DNA of 15,753 nucleotides from an uncultured Parafilimonas sp. (GTDB lineage Bacteria > Bacteroidota > Bacteroidia > Chitinophagales > Chitinophagaceae), in NCBI GenBank assembly GCA_937892395.1, contig CALAGJ010000073.1, positions 1-15,753 on the forward strand. The letters are read 5' to 3'. The notes beneath the pieces were generated by a model. It saw only the letters and a list, made by a program, of their open reading frames with translations. It did no database searches and was not told the DNA's origin. Made by a program: the position numbers and the translations under genes. Shown here piece after piece: positions 1 through 7,372 of the stretch. Position 1 is the first letter of the stretch; each line of letters opens with the position of its first letter.

Positions 1-2
1 CC

Positions 3-158
3 CCTGCTGTTGAAGAGATCGGATTTGCACTGGTGAGGGTCCTGACCGGATTCTTTATTGTTCGTTATGGCCGTGAGTTGTTTCACATTGATGAACTCCT
101 CAAATTTTTAAGCGATGAAAAAAGTATTCCTATGCCTTGCTATTGTTTTATCTTGTAG
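3..158 (+). pseudogene. Truncated DoxX-like membrane protein fragment (5' end off window)
   Basis: An open frame enters from the left edge and stops at TAG 156-158, with no ATG before residue 44. Its visible residues include ALVRVLTGFFIVRYGRELF, which resembles the first membrane segment of DoxX-family proteins (R-x-x-x-G-x-x-x-x-x-x-G-x-E-x-F pattern). DoxX proteins are small four-helix membrane proteins of roughly 130-150 residues. Here the frame leaves the expected pattern at about position 114, exactly where the DUF4197 gene begins, and ends 44 bases inside that gene. Bases 1-114 are about 46% G+C by hand count, visibly higher than the following sequence. It may be a gene truncated by rearrangement, an assembly join, or a chance resemblance. 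Family assignment rests on one short motif. Confidence 0.35.
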
Positions 159-828
159 TTGTGAAACTGTTCAACAGGTGCTGGAAAATGTGCCAATGAA
201 TGGCGGATTATCTACTACACAAATTGCCGCAGGTCTAAAAGAAGCCTTATCCATTGGTACGCAAAATGGCTCCAACCAACTCAGCAGTCTCAATGGATTT
301 TTTGGAAATGCTGCCATAAAAATTCTTATGCCGCAAGAAGCGCAAAATGTTGAAAAAACATTGCGCAGCGTAGGCCTTGGCAGTTTGGTGGACAATGCAA
401 TACTTTCTATGAACAGAGCAGCAGAAGAAGCAGCAAAGAGTGCGGCTCCCATTTTTTTAGATGCCATAAAAGGGATGAGTATTTCTGATGCAGTGGGTAT
501 TTTAAAGGGTGGAGATTATGGGGCTACAAATTATTTTAAACAGAGTACATCAGCGGCATTGACTGCTGCTTTCAGTCCTGTTATCAATAATGCCATGGAA
601 AAAGTAAATGTTACAAAATATTGGAATGATGTATTTAGTATGTACAATAAATTTTCCAGTAAACCTGTTGAAACTGATTTGGGCGCATTTGTAACAGCAA
701 AAGCACTGGATGGTATTTTTTATGCTGTAGGTCAGGAAGAACAAAAAATCAGAAAAGATCCTGTGGCACGAGTTACCGATTTATTAAAATCAGTTTTTGG
801 AAGTTCCTTGGCTCAGGGAGGCAACTAA
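115..828 (+). CDS. DUF4197 family lipoprotein
   Basis: The 237-residue protein has a short basic-hydrophobic signal peptide (MKKVFLCLAIVLSCSC). VLSC, with Cys14, is the best lipobox, so it is probably anchored in a membrane on the periplasmic side. The body matches the DUF4197 family: GLSTTQIAAGLKEAL (31-45), then a helix-rich region with DAVGILKGGDYGATNYFK, and a C-terminal segment ALDGIFYAVGQEEQKIRKDP that is a hallmark of the family. The family function is unknown. Length is normal for a full-length member. The start chosen is the ATG that gives an intact signal peptide. No Shine-Dalgarno sequence precedes it. An intrinsic terminator follows 22 bases after the stop, so transcription probably ends here. 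Family call is firm; biological role is not. Confidence 0.9.
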   Translation: MKKVFLCLAIVLSCSCETVQQVLENVPMNGGLSTTQIAAGLKEALSIGTQNGSNQLSSLNGFFGNAAIKILMPQEAQNVEKTLRSVGLGSLVDNAILSMNRAAEEAAKSAAPIFLDAIKGMSISDAVGILKGGDYGATNYFKQSTSAALTAAFSPVINNAMEKVNVTKYWNDVFSMYNKFSSKPVETDLGAFVTAKALDGIFYAVGQEEQKIRKDPVARVTDLLKSVFGSSLAQGGN

Positions 829-850
829 AAGAGATTATTATTTGTTATAG

Positions 851-879
851 CCTCATGTTTCTGCATGAGGTTTTTTTTT
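851..879 (+). terminator. Intrinsic terminator after the DUF4197 gene
   Basis: A perfect 7-bp stem CCTCATG/CATGAGG (851-857 and 864-870) with a six-base loop is followed directly by nine T residues (871-879). This is a textbook Rho-independent terminator on the + strand. It sits 22 bases after the DUF4197 stop and separates that gene from the heme A synthase gene. Confidence 0.9.
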
Positions 880-943
880 ATGGCATATCAACCAATGTCT
901 ATATGCCTGATTTTATTTTTTCATTTATTTATTTTGCTGCGCA

Positions 944-1999
944 ATGAAAGAAATACGACAACAGAAAATTTTAAGTTACTGGTTATTTATTGGTGTAGGT
1001 ATGCTGATGATACAGGTTTTACTGGGTGGCATTACAAGGCTTACTGGCAGCGGATTAAGCATAACAGAATGGAAGCCCATTATGGGTGCATGGCCACCCA
1101 CATCCTCAGCGCAATGGGAGGCTTCATTTAATGCTTATAAAGAGATTGCCCAATATAAATACTTGAACAATCATTTCACTTTAGCAGATTTTAAATTCAT
1201 CTTTTTTTGGGAATGGTTTCATAGACTCTGGGCAAGATTTATGGGGCTTGTTTTTCTTATGCCTTTTATTTTTTTTATAGTAAAGGGATATTTCAAGAAA
1301 AAGATGATTGTACCTTTAGTGATCTTATTTTTTCTTGGTGCTTTGCAAGGTTTAATTGGCTGGCTGATGGTAAGCACAGGGCTCAATGAGGAAAATCTTT
1401 ATGTAAGTCATTTTGCATTATCCATACATTTTATGTCGGCTATGGTACTTACAGTTTATACATTTTGGTTTGCGCTTCAGTTGAAAATAGCGCACCAAAA
1501 AATTGATAATGCTTCTATAAAAAAGAATACCATATTCATTACGGCACTACTATCCATTCAGTTGATATATGGCTGTTTTATGGCTGGGCTTAAAGCAGCA
1601 TCTGCCGCTCCTACTTGGCCTTTAATTAATGGAAGTTTTTTCCCGAAACCGATTTTTGAAAATGGACTCCACGATGCATTTTTTGATTTAATAACCATTC
1701 AATTGATACATCGCATGCTGGCATATTTTATTTTTTTCATCATCATTGTGTGGTCGATAAAAGCAAGAAAAATTTCAAGAGATACTGTGTTTGTCAAAAT
1801 GCTGAAATGGCCGCCAATATTGGTTCTTACGCAAGTAATCTTAGGTATTTGTAGTATCCTTACCAGTACAAGTGCCATACGTGGACAATTTGGAAAATTT
1901 GAATGGGTAGCCTTGCTACACCAGCTCAATGGTATGCTATTGTTACTCAGTTTAATTTCTATTATATTTATCACTGGGAAAAAAGTTAAATCCATTTGA
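944..1999 (+). CDS. ctaA: Heme A synthase, COX15/CtaA family
   Basis: The 351-residue polytopic membrane protein oxidises the C8 methyl group of heme O to the formyl group of heme A, the cofactor of aa3-type cytochrome oxidases. The N-terminal signature GGITRLTGSGLSITEWKP (28-45) and the following MGAWPP are diagnostic of the family. Four candidate heme-ligand histidines are in place: His93 in WEWFHRLWAR, His162 in FALSIHFMSA, His256 in IQLIHRMLAY and His326 in ALLHQLNGML. About eight hydrophobic helices are visible. Length and architecture fit the long (proteobacterial/mitochondrial-type) branch. The glycine usual in the HRxxGR motif is alanine (Ala97). No cytochrome oxidase or heme O synthase gene is adjacent, so it appears to stand alone. 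The start ATG at 944 precedes the first helix and has no Shine-Dalgarno sequence. Confidence 0.95.
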   Translation: MKEIRQQKILSYWLFIGVGMLMIQVLLGGITRLTGSGLSITEWKPIMGAWPPTSSAQWEASFNAYKEIAQYKYLNNHFTLADFKFIFFWEWFHRLWARFMGLVFLMPFIFFIVKGYFKKKMIVPLVILFFLGALQGLIGWLMVSTGLNEENLYVSHFALSIHFMSAMVLTVYTFWFALQLKIAHQKIDNASIKKNTIFITALLSIQLIYGCFMAGLKAASAAPTWPLINGSFFPKPIFENGLHDAFFDLITIQLIHRMLAYFIFFIIIVWSIKARKISRDTVFVKMLKWPPILVLTQVILGICSILTSTSAIRGQFGKFEWVALLHQLNGMLLLLSLISIIFITGKKVKSI

Positions 2000-2076
2000 T
2001 ACAGAAAACTGTTAAACTATACTTCTGAAGGGTTACTTTATTTCAGTACTTTGAATAGATGTATAATGTAGAAGCT

Positions 2077-2084
2077 TATTTTTA
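2077..2084 (+). promoter_or_regulatory. Possible promoter of the DUF4294 gene
   Basis: TATTTTTA differs from the Bacteroidota -7 consensus TAnnTTTG only at the last base. A TTTG that could serve as the -33 element lies at 2050-2053, 23 bases upstream. The element ends 14 bases before the ATG at 2099. The match is imperfect in an AT-rich gap, so it may be chance. Confidence 0.3.
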
Positions 2085-2098
2085 CCATCTGATAGAAC

Positions 2099-2707
2099 AT
2101 GAAATTAAAGCATTACATATTATTTTTATTCATTCAGCTACTATTCATAACAGCCAAAGCGCAGGAAGTTGGAAAATATGATACGATATTAGTTTATGCC
2201 TGTGTAGAACCATCCGGAGATACTATACCATGTAGTTGGTTAGAGACCGTGACTGTACAAGGTAAATTGCACGGCAAATGGAAGAAAAAATATGCGGGAT
2301 GGGCAAGGCTCCGCAATGCTGTGTATGTTACATATCCTTATGCCATTACTGCTTCAAAAGTGATGAATGACATTAATGCACAATTAGTAAATGTGCATGA
2401 TAAAAAAAAGCGCAAAGCAATCATTCAAAGCAGGGAAAAAGATTTAAAAAGTCAATTTGCTGATAAACTTACGCAGCTATCTGTATATCAGGGAAAGGTT
2501 TTAATGAAGCTCATCAATCGGCAAACAGGCAATAACTGTTATGAAATCATTGAATCCTATAAAGGAAAATTTGACGCCAAATTTTGGCAAACAATGGCAT
2601 TAATATTTGGCAGCAATCTGCGCCAAGCCTATGACCCTAACGGGAATGATGAAGTAATGGAAATGATTGTAAAGGATGTAGAAAAAATGTATGGATACGG
2701 AAAATAA
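2099..2707 (+). CDS. Exported DUF4294 family protein
   Basis: The 202-residue protein begins with a signal peptide (hydrophobic core ILFLFIQLLFI, likely cleavage after TAKA at residue 21), so it should act in the periplasm or outer membrane. The mature part carries DUF4294 features: YPYAITASKVMNDINAQL, a charged helix with KDLKSQFADKLTQLSVYQGK, then LINRQTGNNCYEIIESYKG, FWQTMALIFGSNLRQAYDP and an acidic C-terminus. The family is common in Bacteroidota and has no assigned function. No lipobox or catalytic motif is apparent. It lies between ctaA and prfC with gaps of 99 and 98 bases, which does not suggest tight operon coupling. Family identification is confident; function is unknown. Confidence 0.88.
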   Translation: MKLKHYILFLFIQLLFITAKAQEVGKYDTILVYACVEPSGDTIPCSWLETVTVQGKLHGKWKKKYAGWARLRNAVYVTYPYAITASKVMNDINAQLVNVHDKKKRKAIIQSREKDLKSQFADKLTQLSVYQGKVLMKLINRQTGNNCYEIIESYKGKFDAKFWQTMALIFGSNLRQAYDPNGNDEVMEMIVKDVEKMYGYGK

Positions 2708-2779
2708 TTATCCATGGTTACTTCGAGTTTTCTTTCTTTATTTGAGTTCCTTTTTTATATCTTATGGGCCCATCAGTCA

Positions 2780-2787
2780 TACATTTG
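2780..2787 (+). promoter_or_regulatory. Putative -7 promoter element of prfC
   Basis: TACATTTG is an exact match to the Bacteroidota -7 consensus TAnnTTTG and ends 18 bases before the ATG at 2806. It lies between the first ATG of the open frame (2764) and the preferred start. If functional, it places transcription initiation downstream of 2764 and so supports translation from 2806. No clear TTTG/TTG -33 element is seen at the usual distance. Confidence 0.45.
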
Positions 2788-2805
2788 CAACCATTTTCAA
2801 AATAC

Positions 2806-4410
2806 ATGAGTAGCAAATACAATAATGAAATAAATCGCAGAAGGAGTTTTGCAATTATTAGTCACCCGGATGCAGGTAAAACAACACTGACCGAAAAATT
2901 TCTACTTTTTGGAGGAGCCATTCAAACCGCAGGTGCAGTAAAAAGTAATAAAATCAAGAAGCATGCTACCAGCGACTTTATGGAGATTGAAAGACAACGT
3001 GGTATTTCAGTGGCCACATCTGTAATGACTTTTGAATACAAAGACAAACTCATTAATCTCTTAGACACACCCGGTCACAAAGATTTTGCGGAAGACACTT
3101 ATCGTACATTAACAGCAGTTGATAGTGTAATATTAGTGGTGGACAGTGTTAATGGAGTAGAAGCACAAACACGCAGGCTCATGGAAGTATGCCGTATGCG
3201 CCACACTCCGGTCATTGTGTTCATCAACAAAATGGATAGAGACGGAAAAAACAGGTTTGATTTATTAGAAGAAATTGAAAAGGAATTAAATATCAATCTA
3301 CATCCACTCACTTGGCCAATCAATAGCGGTAAGGATTTTAAGGGTGTGTATGATTTATCTCAAAAGAGCCTACTACTCTTCACACCGGGCACAAAAGCAA
3401 ATGATGAAGATGTACTTTTAATTGATGATTTGCATCAGTCAGTTGTTGATCAAAAATTGGGGATGAATGACGCCAATACGCTTAGGGAAGATACAGAACT
3501 TATTGATGGGGTATATGGCGCATTGAATGTAGAGGACTATCTAAACGGAAAAACGGCTCCTGTATTTTTTGGTAGTGCGGTCAATAATTTTGGTGTAAGA
3601 GAAATGCTCAATACATTTATTGACATAGCTCCTTTACCACAGTATAGAGAAACCAATACAAGAAGGGTAGATGTAACGGATGATAAACTCTCAGGGTTTA
3701 TCTTTAAAATACATGCTAACTTAGACCCAAGACATAGAGACCGTATTGCATTTATGCGAATTTGCAGTGGGCGCTTTGAGCGCAATAAATATTATCACCA
3801 TGTAAGGCTCAATAAAGACATCAGATTTGCAAATCCTTATTCATTTCTTGCACGGAGCAAGGACATTATTGAAGATGCTTATCCTGGAGATGTGGTGGGT
3901 CTTTTTGATACCGGCAATTTTAAAATTGGAGACACCCTTACAGAAGGTGAAGATTTTTATTTTACAGGCATACCCACGTTTTCCCCCGAAATTTTTAAGG
4001 AATTGGTCAATAAAGATCCTATGAAAACAAAGCAACTTGAAAAGGGAATTTCACAGCTGATGGATGAAGGTGTAGCACAATCATTTACACAGTTTGGAGG
4101 GAATAAAAAAATAATTGGCTGCGTGGGTGAGCTGCAGTTTGAAGTCATACAATATAGGTTGCTACATGAATATGGTGCCGCCTGCGAATTTAGAATGGTG
4201 CCATTTTATAAAGCCTGTTGGCTCACTACAAAAAATCAATCCGTACTCGATGAATTTCTTCGATTCAGAGATGCAAATACTGGATATGACAAAGACAATA
4301 TGCCTGTATATCTTGCCCAAAGCGATTGGTTTCTACAAACAGAAATAAAAAACAATCCTGATATCACTTTTCACTTTACCAGCGAAGTGCATAAAGCTGA
4401 AATGGTGTAA
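2806..4410 (+). CDS. prfC: Peptide chain release factor 3 (RF3)
   Basis: This translational GTPase recycles class I release factors (RF1/RF2) from the ribosome after termination. From the chosen start it has 534 residues. The G1 loop SHPDAGKTTLT is at 19-29, the switch-I region RGISV at 65-69, DTPGH at 87-91 and NKMD at 141-144. The segment LLFGGAIQTAGAVKSNKIKK distinguishes RF3 from EF-G. A domain-2 barrel and the RF3 C-terminal domain (GVAQSFTQFGGNKKIIGCVG, GELQFEVIQYRL) follow. The frame is open back to an ATG at 2764, which would add 14 residues (MGPSVIHLQPFSKY). I prefer 2806 because MSSKYNNEINRRRSFAI matches the normal RF3 N-terminus and a promoter-like TACATTTG lies between the two ATGs. 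No Shine-Dalgarno sequence is visible. Confidence 0.96.
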   Translation: MSSKYNNEINRRRSFAIISHPDAGKTTLTEKFLLFGGAIQTAGAVKSNKIKKHATSDFMEIERQRGISVATSVMTFEYKDKLINLLDTPGHKDFAEDTYRTLTAVDSVILVVDSVNGVEAQTRRLMEVCRMRHTPVIVFINKMDRDGKNRFDLLEEIEKELNINLHPLTWPINSGKDFKGVYDLSQKSLLLFTPGTKANDEDVLLIDDLHQSVVDQKLGMNDANTLREDTELIDGVYGALNVEDYLNGKTAPVFFGSAVNNFGVREMLNTFIDIAPLPQYRETNTRRVDVTDDKLSGFIFKIHANLDPRHRDRIAFMRICSGRFERNKYYHHVRLNKDIRFANPYSFLARSKDIIEDAYPGDVVGLFDTGNFKIGDTLTEGEDFYFTGIPTFSPEIFKELVNKDPMKTKQLEKGISQLMDEGVAQSFTQFGGNKKIIGCVGELQFEVIQYRLLHEYGAACEFRMVPFYKACWLTTKNQSVLDEFLRFRDANTGYDKDNMPVYLAQSDWFLQTEIKNNPDITFHFTSEVHKAEMV

Positions 4411-4513
4411 TTGCTACCCACTTTTTTTGTATTTTTATTATTCCGTATTTCCAGTGCTAATACACTTGTTGTTATTATAAAATTGTTCTATAAATTATTT
4501 CCAAAAAATATCT

Positions 4514-5437
4514 ATGTCATTTACAGTTGAAATATCAGACAATCAAATTGCTCACTTAAAGGATAATATATCTGGCACTTATGTTGAAATATTTCCCACA
4601 GGTGCTTTATTAAATCAATTTATTTTTAAAAATGAAGATGGACAGTATTTTAACTGTATAGATGGTCTTACGGGTTTAGAAGAAGCGAATAACAACAGTT
4701 GGTTTAAGAGTTCAAAGCTCAGCCCATTTGTATGCAGGCTGAGTAATGCATCATTTGAATTTCAAAATAAAGTATATACTACAGGAAAAAGTTTTTCAGG
4801 TGCACATGCATTGCATGGTTTGATTTATGATGCGCCTTTCCACATTACTGCGCAGCAGGCCACAGATAAATTTGCTTCAGTCACTTTGGAATATAGCTGG
4901 CTGGGCAATGCAGGTTTTCCTTTCAGTTATCATATTGCTGTTATCTATACCCTCTCCGCAGCCAATCAGCTATCTATTCAAACTACAGTTACCAATAAAG
5001 CGGAATCTGCAATGCCGCTGGCAGATGGATGGCATCCATATTTTAATATGCAAGCTCCAGCTGATGACTGTTGTATTGAAATGGAGGTGGTTGGAAAAAT
5101 TAAAATGAATGACCAATTGATACCAACAGGTCATATTATAAATGCATCTCCTTATAATGGTCAGTTACCTTTAAAGGAACAGCATTTTGATGATTGCTTT
5201 ATGCTTTCAGAAGCCAATCGAATTTGCACTGTGCAAGGCCCATACTATCAGGTTACAATCCATGCAGTTGAAAATTATCCTTACTTACAAATCTTTACTC
5301 CGGATCATAGACAAAGTATTGCCATAGAAAACTTGAGCAGTGTGCCAGATGCTTTTAACAATGGTTTGGGTCTGATTCTATTAGAGCCCGATCAATCAAA
5401 AAATTTTCATACGACATACAGTGTACATTGCAAATGA
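4514..5437 (+). CDS. Aldose 1-epimerase family protein
   Basis: The 307-residue protein belongs to the galactose mutarotase-like superfamily, which interconverts alpha and beta anomers of aldoses. Candidate active-site residues are His101 in AHALHGLIYD, His174 in ADGWHPYFNM, and Glu272 in IAIENLSSVPDAFNNG, the position that supplies the general base in the family. LQIFTP (258-263) and the C-terminal GLGLILLEPDQS are also typical. There is no signal peptide, so it is probably cytoplasmic. The sequence looks closer to the divergent YihR/unspecific epimerase branches than to classical GalM, so the sugar cannot be named. It converges with ridA: the two stop codons are separated by five bases, with no obvious terminator hairpin between them. 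The gap after prfC is 103 bases, so it may have its own promoter. Confidence 0.88.
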   Translation: MSFTVEISDNQIAHLKDNISGTYVEIFPTGALLNQFIFKNEDGQYFNCIDGLTGLEEANNNSWFKSSKLSPFVCRLSNASFEFQNKVYTTGKSFSGAHALHGLIYDAPFHITAQQATDKFASVTLEYSWLGNAGFPFSYHIAVIYTLSAANQLSIQTTVTNKAESAMPLADGWHPYFNMQAPADDCCIEMEVVGKIKMNDQLIPTGHIINASPYNGQLPLKEQHFDDCFMLSEANRICTVQGPYYQVTIHAVENYPYLQIFTPDHRQSIAIENLSSVPDAFNNGLGLILLEPDQSKNFHTTYSVHCK

Positions 5438-5442
5438 TGTGG

Positions 5443-5829
5443 CTATAGATGCATTACTGCTATCATACTAATTTCAACATTGACATTTTTTGGTAATCCT
5501 TTTACTGCTACTGTTTCTCTTGCAGGAAAATCTCCAGTAAAATAACCGCTGTATATTTCATTTACTTCGGCAAATAATTGCATATCAGTCAAGAAAATTG
5601 TTGTTTTAACCACATGGTTAAAATTGATTTTTGCCTCTGTAAGAATAGCATGTAGATTTTTCATTACTTGAGTAGTTTCAGTTGCTATACTGCTATTTAT
5701 CAAATCGCCAGTAGATGGATCAATACAAACCTGACCGCTAATAAATATCAGATCTCCGGTTTTTACTGCTTGACTATAAGGCCCAATTGGCGCAGGTGCC
5801 ATATTTGTTTGAATAATTTGTTTTGACAT
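5443..5829 (-). CDS. ridA: RidA family reactive imine/enamine deaminase
   Basis: The 128-residue protein matches the RidA (YjgF/YER057c/UK114) family, trimeric enzymes that hydrolyse reactive enamine/imine intermediates from PLP-dependent reactions. Key residues are present: Tyr18 in IGPYSQAVK, the SGQ turn at 31-33, Arg104 in FPARETVAV and Glu119 in NVEISMIAV. The arginine and glutamate are those expected in deaminase-competent members. The frame is open upstream to 5973, giving 48 extra residues, but that extension is basic and unlike the family and runs through the divergent intergenic region. MSKQIIQTNMAPAPIGPYSQ at 5829 is the normal N-terminus. The gene converges on the epimerase gene (5-base gap) and diverges from the dehydrogenase-like/tsaB unit. 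Confidence 0.95.
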   Translation of the reverse strand: MSKQIIQTNMAPAPIGPYSQAVKTGDLIFISGQVCIDPSTGDLINSSIATETTQVMKNLHAILTEAKINFNHVVKTTIFLTDMQLFAEVNEIYSGYFTGDFPARETVAVKGLPKNVNVEISMIAVMHL

Positions 5830-5894
5830 GTGAAATTTTATTACTGTAAATTTTAATGCTGGCAAATTGCTTTTTTTTCTGCACATACACAACC

Positions 5895-5902
5895 TATTTT
5901 TG
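5895..5902 (+). promoter_or_regulatory. Putative -7 promoter element of the dehydrogenase-like/tsaB unit
   Basis: TATTTTTG is an exact match to TAnnTTTG in the 91-base gap between the divergent ridA and dehydrogenase-like genes. It ends 18 bases before the ATG at 5921, the same spacing seen before prfC. It lies downstream of the first in-frame ATG (5867), arguing that translation starts at 5921. An ATTG at 5866-5869 is 25 bases upstream, slightly far for a -33 element. Confidence 0.45.
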
Positions 5903-5920
5903 CCACTCAATTTTTTTTTA

Positions 5921-6535
5921 ATGCGAATAGCGGTGTATGGCAATGCAACAGAACTGTCTGTATGGCAAGCCAAACAAATAAATGACGGACAAGAAGTATT
6001 GCTATGTAGTGATGCTACATCTTTTCAACTATCCAATGCTGATGTCTATTTTCAATTTAGTGGTGAAAAGGTATTAGTGTTACCAAGTAATCATACCACT
6101 GTTTTTTATCATTCAGTTCTATGCACATCACAGGTATTGCCGCAGGCTGTAATTCGTTTTAATGGGTGGCCATTATTCTTTGAAAAAGAAATCATTGAAA
6201 TAGCAGGCGGAAATGAATATGTGCATGCTGCATCCCTATTACTTCAACAAATTGGTATCAAAAATACCATCGCTCCGGATGCGCCGGGATTCATAGCAGC
6301 ACGCATTATTGCCATGATTATTAATGAGGCATATTTTGCATTAGAAGATGAAGTTTCTGATAAAAGCCAAATAGATACTGCTATGAAGCTGGGTACCAAT
6401 TATCCGAATGGACCCTTTGAATGGGTATCTATCATTGGGTTAAAAAATATAGTAAACCTTTTGAATGAATTGAGTAAAGAGGATTCCAGATATAGACCAT
6501 CTTCAAAAATGTTAGAAGCAGTTAGTACAGTATAA
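5921..6535 (+). CDS. Shortened 3-hydroxyacyl-CoA dehydrogenase-like protein, probably non-catalytic
   Basis: The 204-residue protein ends in a recognisable 3-hydroxyacyl-CoA dehydrogenase C-terminal domain: DAPGFIAARIIAMIINEAYF (120-139) and YPNGPFEW (161-168). The N-terminal NAD-binding part is only about 115 residues instead of the usual 180 or more. The dinucleotide loop GxGxxG is replaced by YGNATEL (6-12). The catalytic segment HFFNP...E reads RFNGWPLFFEKEIIEI (79-94), with no histidine. Remnants of the fold survive: ADVYFQF (40-46) and VLVLPSNHT. I infer that it cannot work as a normal NAD-dependent dehydrogenase. The start at 5921 was chosen over 5867 because MRIAVYG begins the first beta strand. 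Its stop overlaps the tsaB start by one base, suggesting coupled translation. The role is unknown. Confidence 0.75.
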   Translation: MRIAVYGNATELSVWQAKQINDGQEVLLCSDATSFQLSNADVYFQFSGEKVLVLPSNHTTVFYHSVLCTSQVLPQAVIRFNGWPLFFEKEIIEIAGGNEYVHAASLLLQQIGIKNTIAPDAPGFIAARIIAMIINEAYFALEDEVSDKSQIDTAMKLGTNYPNGPFEWVSIIGLKNIVNLLNELSKEDSRYRPSSKMLEAVSTV

Positions 6536-7218
6536 TGGCGGTTATTCTTCATATAGATACAGCATTAGAGCATGGAGGTGTATGCCTAAGTGAAGGCAAT
6601 CATTTACTAGCGTCAAAATCGAATATAATATGGCAGCAGCATGCTGCTTTTTTGCAACCTGCTATACAAGAAATTTGTAGAGAAGCAGGTTTGCTATTAC
6701 CTGATGTTCATGCAATAGCAGTAAGTAATGGTCCGGGAAGCTATACTGGTTTGCGTGTTGGGCTTGCATCTGCAAAAGGTTTGTGTTATGCTTTAGATAA
6801 ACCACTTATCCTCTTAAATACTTTGCATATTATGGCTGCTTCATTTGCGAAGCAATTCGCCAAGCAAGATGCATTGCTTTGCCCCATGATAGATGCCCGG
6901 CGAATGGAAGTTTATACAGCTTTGTATGATAGCCGTTTGCAGATAATAAAATTACCTCACGCTACGATTCTAAGCCCTGATTTCATGCAAGATCAGGCCG
7001 CTAAAGATTCCATCTATTATTTTGGAAATGGTAGTAGTAAACTCTTATCATTTTTGCCTTCGGCAAATGAGCACATTGTAGAAAATTTTCAATACGATAC
7101 AGCTGATATGATTCCTTTGGCTATGAAGCAATTCAACAATCACGAATTTGATTCATTGGCATATAGTGAGCCTTTTTATATTAAGCCATTCTTTACAAAA
7201 ATGAATATAAATATGTAG
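6535..7218 (+). CDS. tsaB: tRNA t6A37 biosynthesis protein TsaB
   Basis: TsaB is the non-catalytic partner of TsaD in the complex that transfers a threonylcarbamoyl group to A37 of ANN-decoding tRNAs. The 227-residue protein has the N-terminal strand ILHIDTA, His36 in the QQHAAFLQPAI helix, and the family signature SNGPGSYTGLRVGLASAKGL (64-83). CPMIDARRMEVYTALYD also matches the ASKHA-fold family. Length is close to the roughly 230 residues typical. The ATG shares its A with the TAA of the upstream dehydrogenase-like gene (TAATG at 6533-6537), indicating an operon with translational coupling. No tsaD, tsaC or tsaE is visible nearby. No clear hairpin terminator follows the stop. Confidence 0.93.
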   Translation: MAVILHIDTALEHGGVCLSEGNHLLASKSNIIWQQHAAFLQPAIQEICREAGLLLPDVHAIAVSNGPGSYTGLRVGLASAKGLCYALDKPLILLNTLHIMAASFAKQFAKQDALLCPMIDARRMEVYTALYDSRLQIIKLPHATILSPDFMQDQAAKDSIYYFGNGSSKLLSFLPSANEHIVENFQYDTADMIPLAMKQFNNHEFDSLAYSEPFYIKPFFTKMNINM

Positions 7219-7372
7219 GTAAACAGGTTGATTAAATATCACTGTTTGTGGCGTATAACCTTATGATGCTATTGAAATGGTGGAATTGCAATAAGTCTAT
7301 AATCCATATCATATTCTTTTCTATTTTTTTTTATTTTTACCAACACAAAAATTTCATTTGAGATTACAATTA

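Noticed and set aside
171..467. 98-codon antisense frame within the DUF4197 gene
   Set aside because: It is antisense to a well-supported gene and shows no family features of its own.
865..1131. 88-codon frame on the + strand starting in the terminator region before ctaA
   Set aside because: It begins at the terminator's T-tract and overlaps the start of the strongly supported heme A synthase gene in another frame; its translation has no family features.
5830..5973. N-terminal extension of ridA to 5973
   Set aside because: The 48 extra residues are unlike any RidA N-terminus and would overlap the divergent dehydrogenase-like gene and its promoter; the normal start is at 5829.
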